Notes under the pieces: model-generated
What the model was told of the DNA's origin: nothing
The model's database searches: none
The model's input: the letters and a program-made list of their open reading frames with translations, nothing else
Assembly: GCA_019359725.1 (NCBI GenBank)
Contig: JAHHGR010000015.1
Location: 1-64,000, forward strand
From: Aphanocapsa lilacina HA4352-LM1
Lineage (GTDB): Bacteria; Cyanobacteriota; Cyanobacteriia; Gloeobacterales; Gloeobacteraceae
Direction of reading: 5' to 3'
Length of the DNA stretch: 64,000 nt
Part shown: positions 9,450-20,195 of the stretch, piece by piece
Position numbering within the stretch: the first letter of the stretch is position 1
Layout: each line of letters begins with the position of its first letter
Position numbers and translations under genes: made by a program

Positions 9450-9526
9450 GCTCTTGCGGTGTGCTGCGCAGGGCTTCGGCGGCGGTGTGGGGATATGCTG
9501 ATGAAGTTGTCTGTCTGCTGTTCACT

Positions 9527-10933
9527 ATGACCGCCACCCCCTGGAGCGCCCGCTTTGAAGCGGGCCTGCACCCGACCGTCGCCGCCTTTAATGCGAGCAT
9601 CGGCTTCGACATCGAGCTTCTCGAGTACGACCTGAGCGGCTCGGCGGCCCACGCCCGGATGCTGGCGCATAGCGGCATCCTGAGCGAAGCGGAGGCTGAG
9701 GCCCTAGTCGGTGGTCTTGAGCAGATCCGCTCGGAGTGGCGCGCCGGTCAGTTCCGCCCGGGTCTTGAACAGGAGGATGTGCACTATGCCGTCGAGCGGC
9801 GGCTGGTGGAACTGGTGGGCGAGGTGGGCAAGAAACTGCACACGGCCCGCTCGCGCAACGACCAGGTGGGTACCGACCTCAGGCTGTGGCTGCGCGATTG
9901 TATCGACCGGATTGTCGGGCGACTTGGCGCATTTCAGCGCACCCTGCTGGATCTGGCCGCTTCCCACGTCGAGACGCTCATTCCCGGTTACACCCACCTG
10001 CAGCGGGCACAACCGGTGAGCCTCGCCCACCACCTGCTTGCCTACATCGAGATGGGCGAGCGCGACATCGAGCGGCTGACGCAGATCCGCGAGCGCGTCA
10101 ACGTCTGTCCGCTGGGCTCCGGGGCGCTCGCCGGAACGGTTCTACCCATCGACCGGCACTACACCGCTCAGCTTCTGGGGTTTGTCGCCCTCAGCGAAAA
10201 TTCGCTCGATGCGGTGAGCGACCGCGACTATGTGGTCGAATTTCTGGCGGCAGCGAGCCTGATTGCCGTGCACCTGAGCCGGCTTTCAGAAGAAATCATC
10301 CTCTGGGCTTCGCAAGAATTTCGCTTTCTTACCCTCACCGACCGCTGTGCCACCGGCTCCAGCTTGATGCCCCAAAAGAAAAATCCGGACGTGCCGGAAC
10401 TGGTGCGCGGCAAGACGGGCCGCATCTTTGGCCACCTGATGGGGATGCTCACCGTACTCAAGGGTCTGCCGCTCGCCTACAACAAAGACCTGCAGGAGGA
10501 CAAAGAAGGTATCTTCGATGCGGCGCGCTCGGTCGAAAGTTCTCTAGAGGCGATGACAATTCTGCTGGCCGAGGGCATCGTCTTTCAGCCCGACCGGCTT
10601 GCCGGGGCTGTCGAAGAAGATTTCTCCAACGCTACCGACGCCGCCGACTACCTGGTGCGCAAGGGGGTGCCCTTCCGGGAGGCCTACGGCGTGATCGGAG
10701 CGGTGGTCAGGCATTGCTTAAAATCGAATGCGCTGCTGCGGGATCTGCCCATTGCCCAGTGGCGGCACTTTCATCCAGCCTTCGACGATGATCTCTACGC
10801 GGCTATCACCCCCAGAACGGTGGTGGCTGCCCGCAACAGCTACGGCGGCACCGGCTTCGAGCAGGTGCGCGCCGCCCTCGGGCGCGCCGAGGCCCGCTGG
10901 CAAGGACATTTCCCCTCCGCTGCGGCCCATTAA
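9527..10933 (+). CDS. argH: argininosuccinate lyase
   Basis: [41 protein letters not shown] fumarase/lyase signature. Confidence 0.96.
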   Translation: MTATPWSARFEAGLHPTVAAFNASIGFDIELLEYDLSGSAAHARMLAHSGILSEAEAEALVGGLEQIRSEWRAGQFRPGLEQEDVHYAVERRLVELVGEVGKKLHTARSRNDQVGTDLRLWLRDCIDRIVGRLGAFQRTLLDLAASHVETLIPGYTHLQRAQPVSLAHHLLAYIEMGERDIERLTQIRERVNVCPLGSGALAGTVLPIDRHYTAQLLGFVALSENSLDAVSDRDYVVEFLAAASLIAVHLSRLSEEIILWASQEFRFLTLTDRCATGSSLMPQKKNPDVPELVRGKTGRIFGHLMGMLTVLKGLPLAYNKDLQEDKEGIFDAARSVESSLEAMTILLAEGIVFQPDRLAGAVEEDFSNATDAADYLVRKGVPFREAYGVIGAVVRHCLKSNALLRDLPIAQWRHFHPAFDDDLYAAITPRTVVAARNSYGGTGFEQVRAALGRAEARWQGHFPSAAAH

Positions 10934-11000
10934 GTGGACAAATTGTCTACTAGATGTCCAGCGGCATAAGCCTGGTAAGACATGGCGAAAACCCGCGCCA

Positions 11001-11243
11001 TTAGAGGTTGTGGGCGAGGCGCAACACCTCGATAAGAAAGCTTGCCGCCTTGCGCGCGCTGTCGTGAGCGTGCTCTTCGACAAGGGCACAGGCCTCCTCC
11101 AGGTCGGTCTCAGCCGCCATCGCGCTTTGCAGGTCGTTGGTGATCTCCCCGAGCCTGCGGCAGGCGTCGAGCACGCGCGGATCACCGAGCGGAAGGCACT
11201 GAAGCACCTCGAGTGCATTGGCAAATGTATCGTCCGCTGACAT
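11001..11243 (-). CDS. hypothetical protein
   Basis: 80-aa ORF with plausible start, no recognised domain. Confidence 0.45.
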   Translation of the reverse strand: MSADDTFANALEVLQCLPLGDPRVLDACRRLGEITNDLQSAMAAETDLEEACALVEEHAHDSARKAASFLIEVLRLAHNL

Positions 11244-11443
11244 AGATTATTTTAAGAGAAGGACTGCGAGAAATACTACACGCTCTCCGAGCGTATTTCC
11301 AGTAAAATCTCACGAAAGTGTGAAAAATCCCACAGATTGTGTCGGGCGGCGCCGGGGATCACCTTCCCATGCCCGGGGGTGCCTGCACCGGTAAGTTACC
11401 GCCGATGGGATAACATAGTATCACCGTATACACGCAAACGGCA

Positions 11444-12115
11444 ATGAATGGTGCACTTCCAAAACGTCAGTTCCCTCTCGGGCAATTGCTGGAGAATTTT
11501 CTCAACGAAGCCCGCATGACCCAGACGGATTTTTGTTTGCTTTCGGTCGATCAGTACACCGGTGAACGCAACATTACGCAAAACACCCTGCGGCGGATCA
11601 TGCTGGGTTACAACCCGCACGGGCCAAACCGCCAGGCGGTTCCGTACAACCCGACACCCAAGATCGTCCGCAGTATCCACACGGTCTTCAGCCGCATTCG
11701 CGATTGGGAGCAGAGTGTCACTGCCGCCCTGTTTGAAAATTACAATCGTCTGCTCAAAGAGCGCATGGAGCGCGAGGAAGGCGAAGAGGAACGCCACTGG
11801 CATGGGCGGCTTGCCAAACTCGAAAAGCTGATCGTGGACCGGCCCGAAATTGAACAGTTGCGCCTGGTGTGCAAGCAGTCCGTAGGTCTGGTGCCCGAGC
11901 GCAGCGAGGCGGAATTGTTCAATCTGGCGGGGATTGCCGGCGAATTTGCGGCCTCCGACTTTCGCAACGGCCACAAAGGCTTCGTCGGTCTTCCCAAGCG
12001 CAAGGGCGAGCTGATCTTGGAGCTGCGCAACACCGGGCTCAATCCCCAGGAGCAGCAGGAGATTATGAGCAAGCTGGAGACGATCGTGCAAACTTATCTG
12101 CAGACCTTGCTGTGA
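11444..12115 (+). CDS. hypothetical protein
   Basis: 223-aa ORF; GTGA overlap with downstream YbjQ-like gene. Confidence 0.65.
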   Translation: MNGALPKRQFPLGQLLENFLNEARMTQTDFCLLSVDQYTGERNITQNTLRRIMLGYNPHGPNRQAVPYNPTPKIVRSIHTVFSRIRDWEQSVTAALFENYNRLLKERMEREEGEEERHWHGRLAKLEKLIVDRPEIEQLRLVCKQSVGLVPERSEAELFNLAGIAGEFAASDFRNGHKGFVGLPKRKGELILELRNTGLNPQEQQEIMSKLETIVQTYLQTLL

Positions 12116-12459
12116 ATCAGGAGCATCCTGTTGTGATTGTCAGCACCACCACCGTCGTCGAAGGCCGCCCGGTCCGGAGTTATCTGGGTGTCGTGACCGG
12201 CGAGGCCATCCTGGGCGCCAACGTCTTTGCCGACTTTTTTGCTAAGATCCGCGACATCGTGGGAGGCCGCTCCGCCGCCTACGAGCGAGAATTGCGCAAA
12301 GCCCGCCAGATTGCTATGGACGAGATGACCCGCGAGGCGCGCGAACTAGGCGCCGATGGGGTGATTGGCGTCGACATCGACTACGAGACCATCTCCGTCC
12401 CCGAAGGCGGCAGCATGCTGATGGTCTCGGTCTCCGGCACCGCCGTCAAACTCAGCTGA
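12112..12459 (+). CDS. YbjQ/UPF0145 family protein
   Basis: [86 protein letters not shown]. Confidence 0.9.
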   Translation: MNQEHPVVIVSTTTVVEGRPVRSYLGVVTGEAILGANVFADFFAKIRDIVGGRSAAYERELRKARQIAMDEMTREARELGADGVIGVDIDYETISVPEGGSMLMVSVSGTAVKLS

Positions 12460-12469
12460 GACACGTTCT

Positions 12470-13498
12470 ATGGAAATGTCCGCCGCCCACCGGGCGCGCC
12501 TCGCCTCACCCCTGACCATCGGTTCGCGCCGCTTCCCCAGCCGCGTACTCCAATCGCCGCTGGCCGGGGTGACCGACAAAGCGTTTCGGCAGCTGGTGCG
12601 CCGCTTTGCACCCCGCTCGCTGTTGTACACCGAGATGGTGAGCGCCTCGGGACTGCACTACAGCCGCTCGCTGCCGCAGGTCATGGACATTGCAGAAGGC
12701 GAGACGCCCATCGGCATTCAGCTGTTCGATTGCCGCCCCGACTTTCTGGCGGAGGCGGCGCGCGTCGCCGAGGCCCAGGGTGCCGATGTGATCGACATCA
12801 ACATGGGTTGCCCGGTCAACAAGATCACCAAAAACGGCGGCGGCTCCTCGCTGCTGCGCGATCCGGCCGCTGCGGCCAAGATCGTCGCCGCCGTCACGGG
12901 GGCGGTGAGTTTGCCGGTCACCGTCAAGACGCGCCTGGGCTGGAGCGACGGGGAGATCAATATCCTCGAATTTTCGCGCCTGATGCAAGAAAGCGGCGCC
13001 CAGATGCTCACGGTCCACGCCCGCACCCGCGCCCAGAGTTTCGAGGGCACCGCCCGCTGGGAGTGGATAGCCCGGGTCAAAGCACAACTGGCTATCCCAG
13101 TCATCGCCAACGGCGACATCTTTTCGATCGACGCGGCGATTCGCTGTCTGGAGTTGACCGGTGCCGACGGCGTCATGTGCGCGCGCGGCACGATGGGGGC
13201 TCCGCACCTGGTAGGTCAGATCGATCACTACCTGCGCACCGGCGAGCGGCTACTCGATCCGACGCCCCGCGAGCGCCTGGAACTGGCCTGTGTCCATCTT
13301 CACTGGCTGTTCGACTATCTTGGAGTGCCGGGGGTGCGCCGGGCGCGCAAACACATGGGCTGGTACGTGCGCGACTTTCCGGGGGCGGCGGCCCTGCGCG
13401 CCCAACTGATGCGCATTGAGACTGTCGAGCAGGGAGAAGCGTTGCTAAGGGAGACCAGGGACCAGTTAGAAGCGGCTCCGGAGCTGGTCAAAATCTGA
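12470..13498 (+). CDS. dus: tRNA-dihydrouridine synthase
   Basis: APMAGVTD-like SPLAGVTDKAFRQLVRRF, DINMGCPVNKITKNGGGSSLLRDP, IANGDIFSIDAA. Confidence 0.93.
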   Translation: MEMSAAHRARLASPLTIGSRRFPSRVLQSPLAGVTDKAFRQLVRRFAPRSLLYTEMVSASGLHYSRSLPQVMDIAEGETPIGIQLFDCRPDFLAEAARVAEAQGADVIDINMGCPVNKITKNGGGSSLLRDPAAAAKIVAAVTGAVSLPVTVKTRLGWSDGEINILEFSRLMQESGAQMLTVHARTRAQSFEGTARWEWIARVKAQLAIPVIANGDIFSIDAAIRCLELTGADGVMCARGTMGAPHLVGQIDHYLRTGERLLDPTPRERLELACVHLHWLFDYLGVPGVRRARKHMGWYVRDFPGAAALRAQLMRIETVEQGEALLRETRDQLEAAPELVKI

Positions 13499-13568
13499 TG
13501 TTTTCGTAGATTTCAGTCATCGGGACCTGCATTCCAAGACTATCGAAGGAGACCACCGACGGAGTATT

Positions 13569-14099
13569 TTAGAACTGTAGCAGCCAGATGTTCTCAGCGG
13601 TAGCGCTGCGGCGAAAGCACTCAACGCCGGCTTTTTGGCTGTCAATCAAAATATATTCGCGGAGAGTAGCGATGCGGCGATACTGTTCGAACTTGCGGCC
13701 TCGATCGTAGGCTTCAGTTGATGGAGAAAGCACCGCAACAATTGTGCAAGGGTACTGAATAATGCACACAGCGTCGTCGTCTCGTTTGTCGCAAGTGACC
13801 ATGACGTCCGGGTAGAAAAATGGGCCTTCGTGATCGACTTGAACTTTAAGATCACCCACGAAATATCCTTGATCTGTCAGACATGGGTGAAACGTTAATG
13901 TCTCGTGGGCTGAAACGCCCTGCCTTCGTTGAAAAGTCTCAATATGATAGATCAGGGGTAAGGCTGCATAGACTGGAAACCTAACGCTGGATCCAGAATA
14001 CCCGACTTTGTACAGGATTAGCCCAAAAACCGCTCTAGCCGCCGACACCCTCGTGTTCGGTGTGCCGATGTACAACTTTGGACTGAGCGCCGGCTTCAA
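13569..14099 (-). pseudogene. Uma2-family (PD-(D/E)XK, DUF820) endonuclease, N-terminally degraded
   Basis: [61 protein letters not shown] is Uma2; upstream ~50 aa not Uma2-like. Confidence 0.6.
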
Positions 14100-14415
14100 A
14101 GCCTATATCGACCAAATCGTGCGTGTCGGTCGCACGTTTTCCTATCCCGGCTTCGAAGGTCTGGCTAAGGGCAAGCGGGCGGTGGTGATGATGGCGGCGG
14201 GCCAGGAGTATTCCGAAGGCGCTCCAATGACCGCGATGGATTATGTCACGCCTTACCTGAGCACGGTGTTGGGCTTTGTCGGCATTACCGATGTTGCCTT
14301 CATCGCCGTGGCGACCAACGCCGGGGAGGAGACGCTCACGCGCACCCTGGAGAGCGCCCGGGCAAGCATTCAAGCCGTCGCCGCCCGCACCACCACCGTG
14401 GGTTCGGCCACCTGA
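14026..14415 (+). pseudogene. FMN-dependent NADH-azoreductase, 5'-truncated
   Basis: [54 protein letters not shown] = AzoR from mid-domain on; N-terminal flavodoxin-like part missing. Confidence 0.7.
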
Positions 14416-14433
14416 GGCCGCCCGTAGCTGGCC

Positions 14434-15033
14434 TCAGTGGTTGCGCACGACCTCGTTTTTCCAGGCCGTCTGGGTATTGCGCACAGCCTCGGGACCGACG
14501 GTGCTGTCCACGGCTTCACCGTCGTCCGCCAGTTCCCTGGCCACCACCAGGGGAATTACTTCGCTGATTTCGACAATCAGCGGACTGAGATCCGTCAGAT
14601 GGCGCAGGGCCAGATCCGCCGTGGCCGCGCTTTTGAGAGCAAGACCGGTGGTGTGCAGCATCGTGTAGCCGATAGCGTCGAGCCCCAGGCCCGCATAATC
14701 GTCGCGCAGCATCTTTGAGACGGTGTTGACGGGCCGGACCCGATCGATCACCCCGGCGGCAATCCCCGCCACCGTCGAGATTGCTGCTTTGATCCCCGAG
14801 CCGGGATCGCCCCCGAGCGTGCCCAGGTGCTGTTCGGTCTCGGCGACGTGGCCGTGCAGGACGCCCTCGATTTTGCCGATCAGGTTGACGGCCTCGGCAT
14901 AACGGTTGGCGTTTTCGTCCTCGCGCTGGTGTTTGACGGCTTCGAGCAGGTGCTTCTCGAGGGCCAGCATGTCGCCAACGTAATTCTGCAGCGTGCTGCG
15001 CTGCTGGGAATTCAAACTGTCTGCCACGGTACT
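14434..15033 (-). CDS. ferritin-like / DUF892-type hypothetical protein
   Basis: Helical ORF DSLNSQQRSTLQNYVGDMLALEKHLLEAVKHQREDENAN...; ferritin-like spacing; start codon uncertain. Confidence 0.55.
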   Translation of the reverse strand, partial: STVADSLNSQQRSTLQNYVGDMLALEKHLLEAVKHQREDENANRYAEAVNLIGKIEGVLHGHVAETEQHLGTLGGDPGSGIKAAISTVAGIAAGVIDRVRPVNTVSKMLRDDYAGLGLDAIGYTMLHTTGLALKSAATADLALRHLTDLSPLIVEISEVIPLVVARELADDGEAVDSTVGPEAVRNTQTAWKNEVVRNH

Positions 15034-15122
15034 CACCTTTTCCAGCGGTCTACCTGTCCAGTCTGGGCGGTATGGCATTCTGCCCTCATCTTCCTGCGGA
15101 GAGAAGCTCCAGCCAGGGCCGC

Positions 15123-15417
15123 TCAGCGCTTGGGGTTTTCTTCATCCCCTGCCGTCACCGTCGCCGGGGCGGCAAAAATCTCCCCCGCCCCCAGCGCACG
15201 GAAGATGGTCTCTTTACCGGTGGCAGCGGTGCGGGTGATGCGCAGAGAGCCTTCGAGCAGGGCGTGGAGTGCCGCAGGGAGCGGATCGCCCTCGTGGATA
15301 ACGATCTCTCCTGGCCGGTAGACGCACGCGGGCATGGGAGCAAAGTTGTCCCAACTCTTCCTGGGTGAGGGCTGCGAATACGCTCACTGCCGCCAGTTGC
15401 TCAACGGTCACCTGCAT
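15123..15417 (-). pseudogene. cyclic-nucleotide-binding (Crp/CAP) domain remnant with 1-nt frameshift
   Basis: QLAAVSVFAALTQEELGQLCSHARVR (one frame) continues as VYRPGEIVIHEGDPLPAALHALLEGSLRITR (other frame), then ends early. Confidence 0.65.
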
Positions 15418-15466
15418 CTATAGACTCGCTTCAGCGGATCTATCCTGCCCGAGTTTGCCTGCCGTG

Positions 15467-17035
15467 TCAGCCGCCGAATAGATACACCACCGGTGGCCAA
15501 TCGCACAGACCCTTCCAGCGCACCGGTACCAAGCCGCGCACCAGATCGAGATCGCCAGGCTCGAAGAAGCGCACCAACCGCAGTAGAGCAAGCAGAATGC
15601 CCACATACACGGTCAGCAGTGCAGCCAGGACCGCCATGCCCCCCAACCGCTCCGCAAACCACACCCCCGGCAGCCAGGTGACGACAACAGCCAGGGTGGC
15701 CGCCGACACCCCCGTAGGCAGCACCACCCGCCACAGCCAGCTGCCCAAAGCGATCCACCAGCCGAGCTTCCGGTCGCAGTGGTAGAGCCACAGGAAAAGC
15801 AGCGAGCCGATGAGCGATCCCAGGGCGGTGCCGCCCAGGATGCCCGCCAGCCCGAAGCGCGGCGCCAGAGCGAGGGTGATTCCGACGTTGAGCGCCGCTC
15901 CCGTGAGGGCGTAGTACGACTCGTAGCGGGGGCGGCCCAGGGCGCGCAGCAAGGTCGTGCCGGGACCGGTGAGGTTGTTGACGGCGTAGCTCACCACTAA
16001 TAATGCCGTCATCGCAGGCACCCAGGCAAAGTCGCGGCCGATCCAGACGCGGGCCAGCGGGGCGGCGGCACCGGCGATGAAACCGCCCAAAGCAAAGGTT
16101 GCGAGGGCCAGAAAGCGGCTGGTACGCACGTAGATCTGATCAAGTCTGTCTGGATCGCTCGCGGCCACCGCTGCTGCCGAAGGTAACAGCGCGCTCAATA
16201 GGGTCAGCGGCAGGGCGCGGGCGAGCAGGGCCATTTTGTTGGCGACTTCGTAGGCGGTGACGCTCGCAACATTCACAAAACCGGCGATGAGCAACCGGTC
16301 CGCCTCCAGATTGACGATGGCGGCGGTGTTGTTGACCTGCATCCAGCCGCCGAAACCCAGGAGCGGTTTGAGCACCGCTTTTTCGAGGCGCAGGGGATTG
16401 GTGAAGACAGGACCAAACAGCCGGCGGGTGCTCAGGTACAGACCCACCAGGTACAAAGCCAGGTACATACACAGCCCGAAGGCCATCGCCCAAAGACCAA
16501 ACCTGGGCAGCAGCAGGGCGGCCGAGGTCGCACCGCCCACCTGGCTTGCCACTTGCAACAGCGCACCGATGCGCATTTTTTCGAGCCCCGCGAGCAAAGC
16601 CGCGAGCACGCTCGCCACACTGGCTGCGAAGGCACAGACATACACCAGCACGAACAAACGGCTGCCTTCCATCACCAGTGCCGGGCTCAACTTCAACCAG
16701 CCCATCAGCACAGGGGCACAGGCCACCGCCAGAGGCGAGAGCACCAGACCGGCCAGCACAAAAAACAGTACCCCCGCGGTGATCACCTGCCGCACCCGCG
16801 CAAGCTCGCCGCGGGCTGTGTAGGTGGCGACCGCCTGGATGCAGGCGGTGCCCAGGCCCAGGTCCAACAGGGCGATATAGGCGACGGCGGAACTGAGCAC
16901 TGCCCAAAGACCGTAGGCTTCGCTGCCCAAGATGCCAATCGCATAGGGTGCGAGGGCCAGGCCGATGAGCAGGGCTCCCAGCCGGGCTCCCAGCGTGGCG
17001 ACGGCGTTGAGCAATACCCGGCGGGTGCGATCCAT
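15467..17035 (-). CDS. oligosaccharide flippase (MOP/Wzx-like)
   Basis: 522 aa, ~12-14 hydrophobic segments, Wzx-like N-terminus ...GARLGALLIGLALAPYAIGILGSEAYGLWAVLSSAVAYIALLDLGLGTA. Confidence 0.85.
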   Translation of the reverse strand: MDRTRRVLLNAVATLGARLGALLIGLALAPYAIGILGSEAYGLWAVLSSAVAYIALLDLGLGTACIQAVATYTARGELARVRQVITAGVLFFVLAGLVLSPLAVACAPVLMGWLKLSPALVMEGSRLFVLVYVCAFAASVASVLAALLAGLEKMRIGALLQVASQVGGATSAALLLPRFGLWAMAFGLCMYLALYLVGLYLSTRRLFGPVFTNPLRLEKAVLKPLLGFGGWMQVNNTAAIVNLEADRLLIAGFVNVASVTAYEVANKMALLARALPLTLLSALLPSAAAVAASDPDRLDQIYVRTSRFLALATFALGGFIAGAAAPLARVWIGRDFAWVPAMTALLVVSYAVNNLTGPGTTLLRALGRPRYESYYALTGAALNVGITLALAPRFGLAGILGGTALGSLIGSLLFLWLYHCDRKLGWWIALGSWLWRVVLPTGVSAATLAVVVTWLPGVWFAERLGGMAVLAALLTVYVGILLALLRLVRFFEPGDLDLVRGLVPVRWKGLCDWPPVVYLFGG

Positions 17036-17091
17036 CCTGGCGGCATCTTATCGCAGCAGAGAGACTGTGCTTTCGCGTTATCTTTGTGCCT

Positions 17092-18576
17092 GTGGAGAAA
17101 GATGCGGCGCAGGCGCAAGGTCTCAGTAGGCAGGCGGCCCGCGGTGGGGTGGCGCTGGTGGTTCGCCAGATTGTCACCCAGGCTCTGACGCTGGCAGGTG
17201 GTCTGGCGCTGTTGCGCTTTTTGCAGCCGGAGGATCTGGCGCTCTATGCGGTCATCGCGATCCTGCGCGATTGGTACGCGCTGGTGGCGGACTTGGGGCT
17301 GGGGGCAACGCTCATTCGCCAGTCCGAGCCGCTCACGCGCGCTCAACAGCGGGGGCTGTGGTCGCTGCAGTGTCTGGTGAGTCTGGCGGTGGCCCTCGCT
17401 CTGACGGTGGCCGATCCGTGGGCGGTCACCAGTTTCGGCTGGCCCGCGCCCTACGCAGGGGTGCTCACCCTGGTGGGCTGGGGACTGCTGCTGGTCCCGT
17501 TTCGTGCCGTTCCGGCGGTGCTGCTGCTGCAGCGGCTCGCCCTCGACCGCTTTGCCCTCATTGAAGTGAGCGAATCGGCGGCGTTCGTGGCGGTGGCCCT
17601 GGGGGGAGCGATCGCCGGGTGGGGCAGTTGGGCCGTCGCCTGGGGTGTGGTGGCCCGCTTCGTAACCGGCGCGCTGGTGGCAAACGCCCTGTGCCGCTGG
17701 CCGATCGGCTGGTACTGGCCGTGGCAGGTGCCCTTCAGCTGGCGACTGGGGCTGGGCTACCAGGCGGGCAATCTGCTCACGCTGCTCAAAGAATCGACGC
17801 TGCCGCTGCTGTTGGCGCTGGTCTTCGCTCCCCGGACCGTCGGCTATCTCAAATGGGCTCTGACCGTGGCGCTGCTGCCGCTGGTATTGCCCCTCAGCCT
17901 GGATCGGTTGTTTTTTCCACTCCTCAGCCGCGTGCGCGACGAGCCTGAGCAGTTGCGCCGCTGGGTGGTGCGCTCGGTGCAGGCCAATTGCCTGGTGGTC
18001 GTCTGGCTGTGTGCGCTGCTCGCCGTGCTGGCCGAACCGCTGGTGTGCTCGGTGCTGGGCAGCCAGTGGCTACCGGCCCTGCCTTACTTCTACGGATTGT
18101 TGCCCACCCCCCTCGCCTTCGCGCCGGTCTTTGCGCTGATTCAGGCGTATCAGGCCCAGGGCCGCCCCCAGGTCAACTTCGCGCTCAACTGCGGCTGGCT
18201 GGGGCTTCTGTGGCTGGGTACCTGGTTTGCCGTACCGGCGATGGGTCCGATGGGCTTCGTGGCGGCAAGCCTCGCCGTGCACATCGCCAGTCTGGCTTTG
18301 ATGGCGATGGCCGCCCGCGATTTTCGCATCGACTTTGTCAGGGAACTCTGGCCGCTTGTGGTGGCCGGGACGCTGGCCACGCTGACCGGTTTCGGCCTCG
18401 CACGGCTGCTGCCGATGCCGGATCTGCCCCGCATCGCCCTGGTCGGGGTGGTGGTAAGCGCTGTCTACGCCGCCGGATTGTGGGCTTTGTGGCGCGATGT
18501 ATTGGAGCAGGGATTCGAAGCTCTGCGCGCCGGGTTCAGTACCGAAGCGCCTCGGGCCGGCTCATCGGTGGGCTAA
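17092..18576 (+). CDS. oligosaccharide flippase (MOP/Wzx-like)
   Basis: GGVALVVRQIVTQALTLAGGLALLRFLQPEDLALYAVIAILRDWYALVADLGLGATLIRQ; multi-TM. Confidence 0.83.
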   Translation: MEKDAAQAQGLSRQAARGGVALVVRQIVTQALTLAGGLALLRFLQPEDLALYAVIAILRDWYALVADLGLGATLIRQSEPLTRAQQRGLWSLQCLVSLAVALALTVADPWAVTSFGWPAPYAGVLTLVGWGLLLVPFRAVPAVLLLQRLALDRFALIEVSESAAFVAVALGGAIAGWGSWAVAWGVVARFVTGALVANALCRWPIGWYWPWQVPFSWRLGLGYQAGNLLTLLKESTLPLLLALVFAPRTVGYLKWALTVALLPLVLPLSLDRLFFPLLSRVRDEPEQLRRWVVRSVQANCLVVVWLCALLAVLAEPLVCSVLGSQWLPALPYFYGLLPTPLAFAPVFALIQAYQAQGRPQVNFALNCGWLGLLWLGTWFAVPAMGPMGFVAASLAVHIASLALMAMAARDFRIDFVRELWPLVVAGTLATLTGFGLARLLPMPDLPRIALVGVVVSAVYAAGLWALWRDVLEQGFEALRAGFSTEAPRAGSSVG

Positions 18577-18719
18577 TTGCAGAACAGCATGTCTTTCTTT
18601 TCGCACGTTATTTTTTCCATTGGGTAATGCTGAGTGATTTACTGCCCACTGAACACGTGTGCTGGTTCGACTGGTCTCACAAAGCGCTATGGTGGACTTG
18701 TTCAGGCTTTTGCGGCTGC

Positions 18720-19610
18720 ATGGAAAGCGAATACTCCAATCTCATCCAGTGGTACCCGGGCCATATCGCCAAGGCCCGCCGCCAGCTTGCCGAGCAGCTC
18801 AAGCAGGTGGACCTGGTGCTGGAGGTGCTCGATGCGCGCATCGCCCATTCCTCGCGCCACGACGAGATCCAGAAACTGGCCGGTGAGCGCCCGCGTCTGG
18901 TGGTACTCAACCGCGCCGATATGATCCCGCAGGGGATGCTTCGCAGCTGGCTGAAGTGGTTCGCCGCCCGGGGCGAAGCGGCCTACCCGACCAACGCCCA
19001 AAACGGCGACGGGGTGCGCGCCGTGCTCAAAGCCGCCCAGCAGGGGGCCGTGGCCGTCAACCAGCGCCGCGCCGGGCGGGGGATGCGACCCCGGGCGGTG
19101 CGCGCGGCGGTGATCGGTTTTCCGAATGTCGGCAAGTCGGCCTTGATCAACCGGCTGGTGGGCAAGCGGGCCGTCGAAAGTGCCGCCAAACCCGGGGTGA
19201 CCCGCGCCCTGCGCTGGGTACGCATTGCCGATGTCATCGATTTACTGGATAGCCCCGGCATTTTGCCCCCGCGCCTGAACGATCAGCGCGCGGCGGCCAA
19301 ACTCGCCATCTGCGACGACATCGGCCAGGCGGCCTACACCACTTCTTGGGTGGCGACCCTCGCGGCTGAGTTGCTCACCCCGCTGGTGCCGGGACGGCTT
19401 GCCGAGCGCTTCGGGGCCGACCCGCTCGCCGTCACCGCCGAGGAGTGGCTCGAACAGGTGGCCCGGCACAAATATCACGGCAATCTCGACCGTGCCGCCG
19501 AGGCGCTCTTGGGCGATTTTCGGCGCGGTCAGTTGGGGGCGATTGCCCTGGAGGCACCGCCGGAGGAGCCGCTGGTGCCGCAGGAAGAGGCCGGGAGCGA
19601 GGAGGGATAA
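18720..19610 (+). CDS. RbgA/YlqF-like ribosome biogenesis GTPase
   Basis: IQWYPGHIAKARRQL, circularly permuted G motifs (LNRADM before GFPNVGKSALINRL, then DSPGIL). Confidence 0.92.
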   Translation: MESEYSNLIQWYPGHIAKARRQLAEQLKQVDLVLEVLDARIAHSSRHDEIQKLAGERPRLVVLNRADMIPQGMLRSWLKWFAARGEAAYPTNAQNGDGVRAVLKAAQQGAVAVNQRRAGRGMRPRAVRAAVIGFPNVGKSALINRLVGKRAVESAAKPGVTRALRWVRIADVIDLLDSPGILPPRLNDQRAAAKLAICDDIGQAAYTTSWVATLAAELLTPLVPGRLAERFGADPLAVTAEEWLEQVARHKYHGNLDRAAEALLGDFRRGQLGAIALEAPPEEPLVPQEEAGSEEG

Positions 19611-20195
19611 GTGCACCAAATCAACAAGGCGGTCGATATCGTCGACTTTTGGTTCTGTGAGCCGGAACACCCCGAGTACGGTCAGTTCCGCTGGATGTGG
19701 TTCACCCAGGATGAAAGTTTCGACGAGCAGATGCGTGGGCGCTTTGTGGAGGACTACGAGCAGGCGGCAGGGGGAGCTTACGACGAATGGCGGCAGATGC
19801 CCTACAGCGGCCTGGCACTGATTTTGCTGCTCGACCAGTTCCCGCGCAACCTCTTTCGCGGCACTCCAAAAAGCTTCGCCACCGCCCCCAAGGCCCTCGC
19901 CGTCGCCGAATCGCTGGTCGAGCGAGAACTGGATCAGGTATTGATCCCGGTGCAGCGGATGTTCGTCTATTTGCCCTTTGAGCACAGCGAAAATCTTGCC
20001 CATCAAGAGCGCTGCGTGGAGTTGTTCGAGCGTCTGGCGGCCGAACCCGGCATGGAAATTCCGATCGACTACGCCCGCAGGCACCGGGACGTGATTGTCC
20101 GCTTCGGCCGCTTCCCGCACCGCAATGCGATCCTCGGCCGCCCCTCGACGCCGGAGGAGATCGCTTTTCTCCAGCAGCCGGGTTCGTCGTTTTAG
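19611..20195 (+). CDS. DUF924 family protein
   Basis: VDIVDFWFCEPEH...LALILLLDQFPRNLFRGTPKSFATAPKALAV...RFGRFPHRNAILGR. Confidence 0.9.
   Translation: MHQINKAVDIVDFWFCEPEHPEYGQFRWMWFTQDESFDEQMRGRFVEDYEQAAGGAYDEWRQMPYSGLALILLLDQFPRNLFRGTPKSFATAPKALAVAESLVERELDQVLIPVQRMFVYLPFEHSENLAHQERCVELFERLAAEPGMEIPIDYARRHRDVIVRFGRFPHRNAILGRPSTPEEIAFLQQPGSSF

Noticed and set aside
11280-11294. ACGCTC-TCC-GAGCGT inverted repeat
   Set aside because: Only 6-bp arms, no clear promoter or terminator context; could be chance in high-GC DNA.
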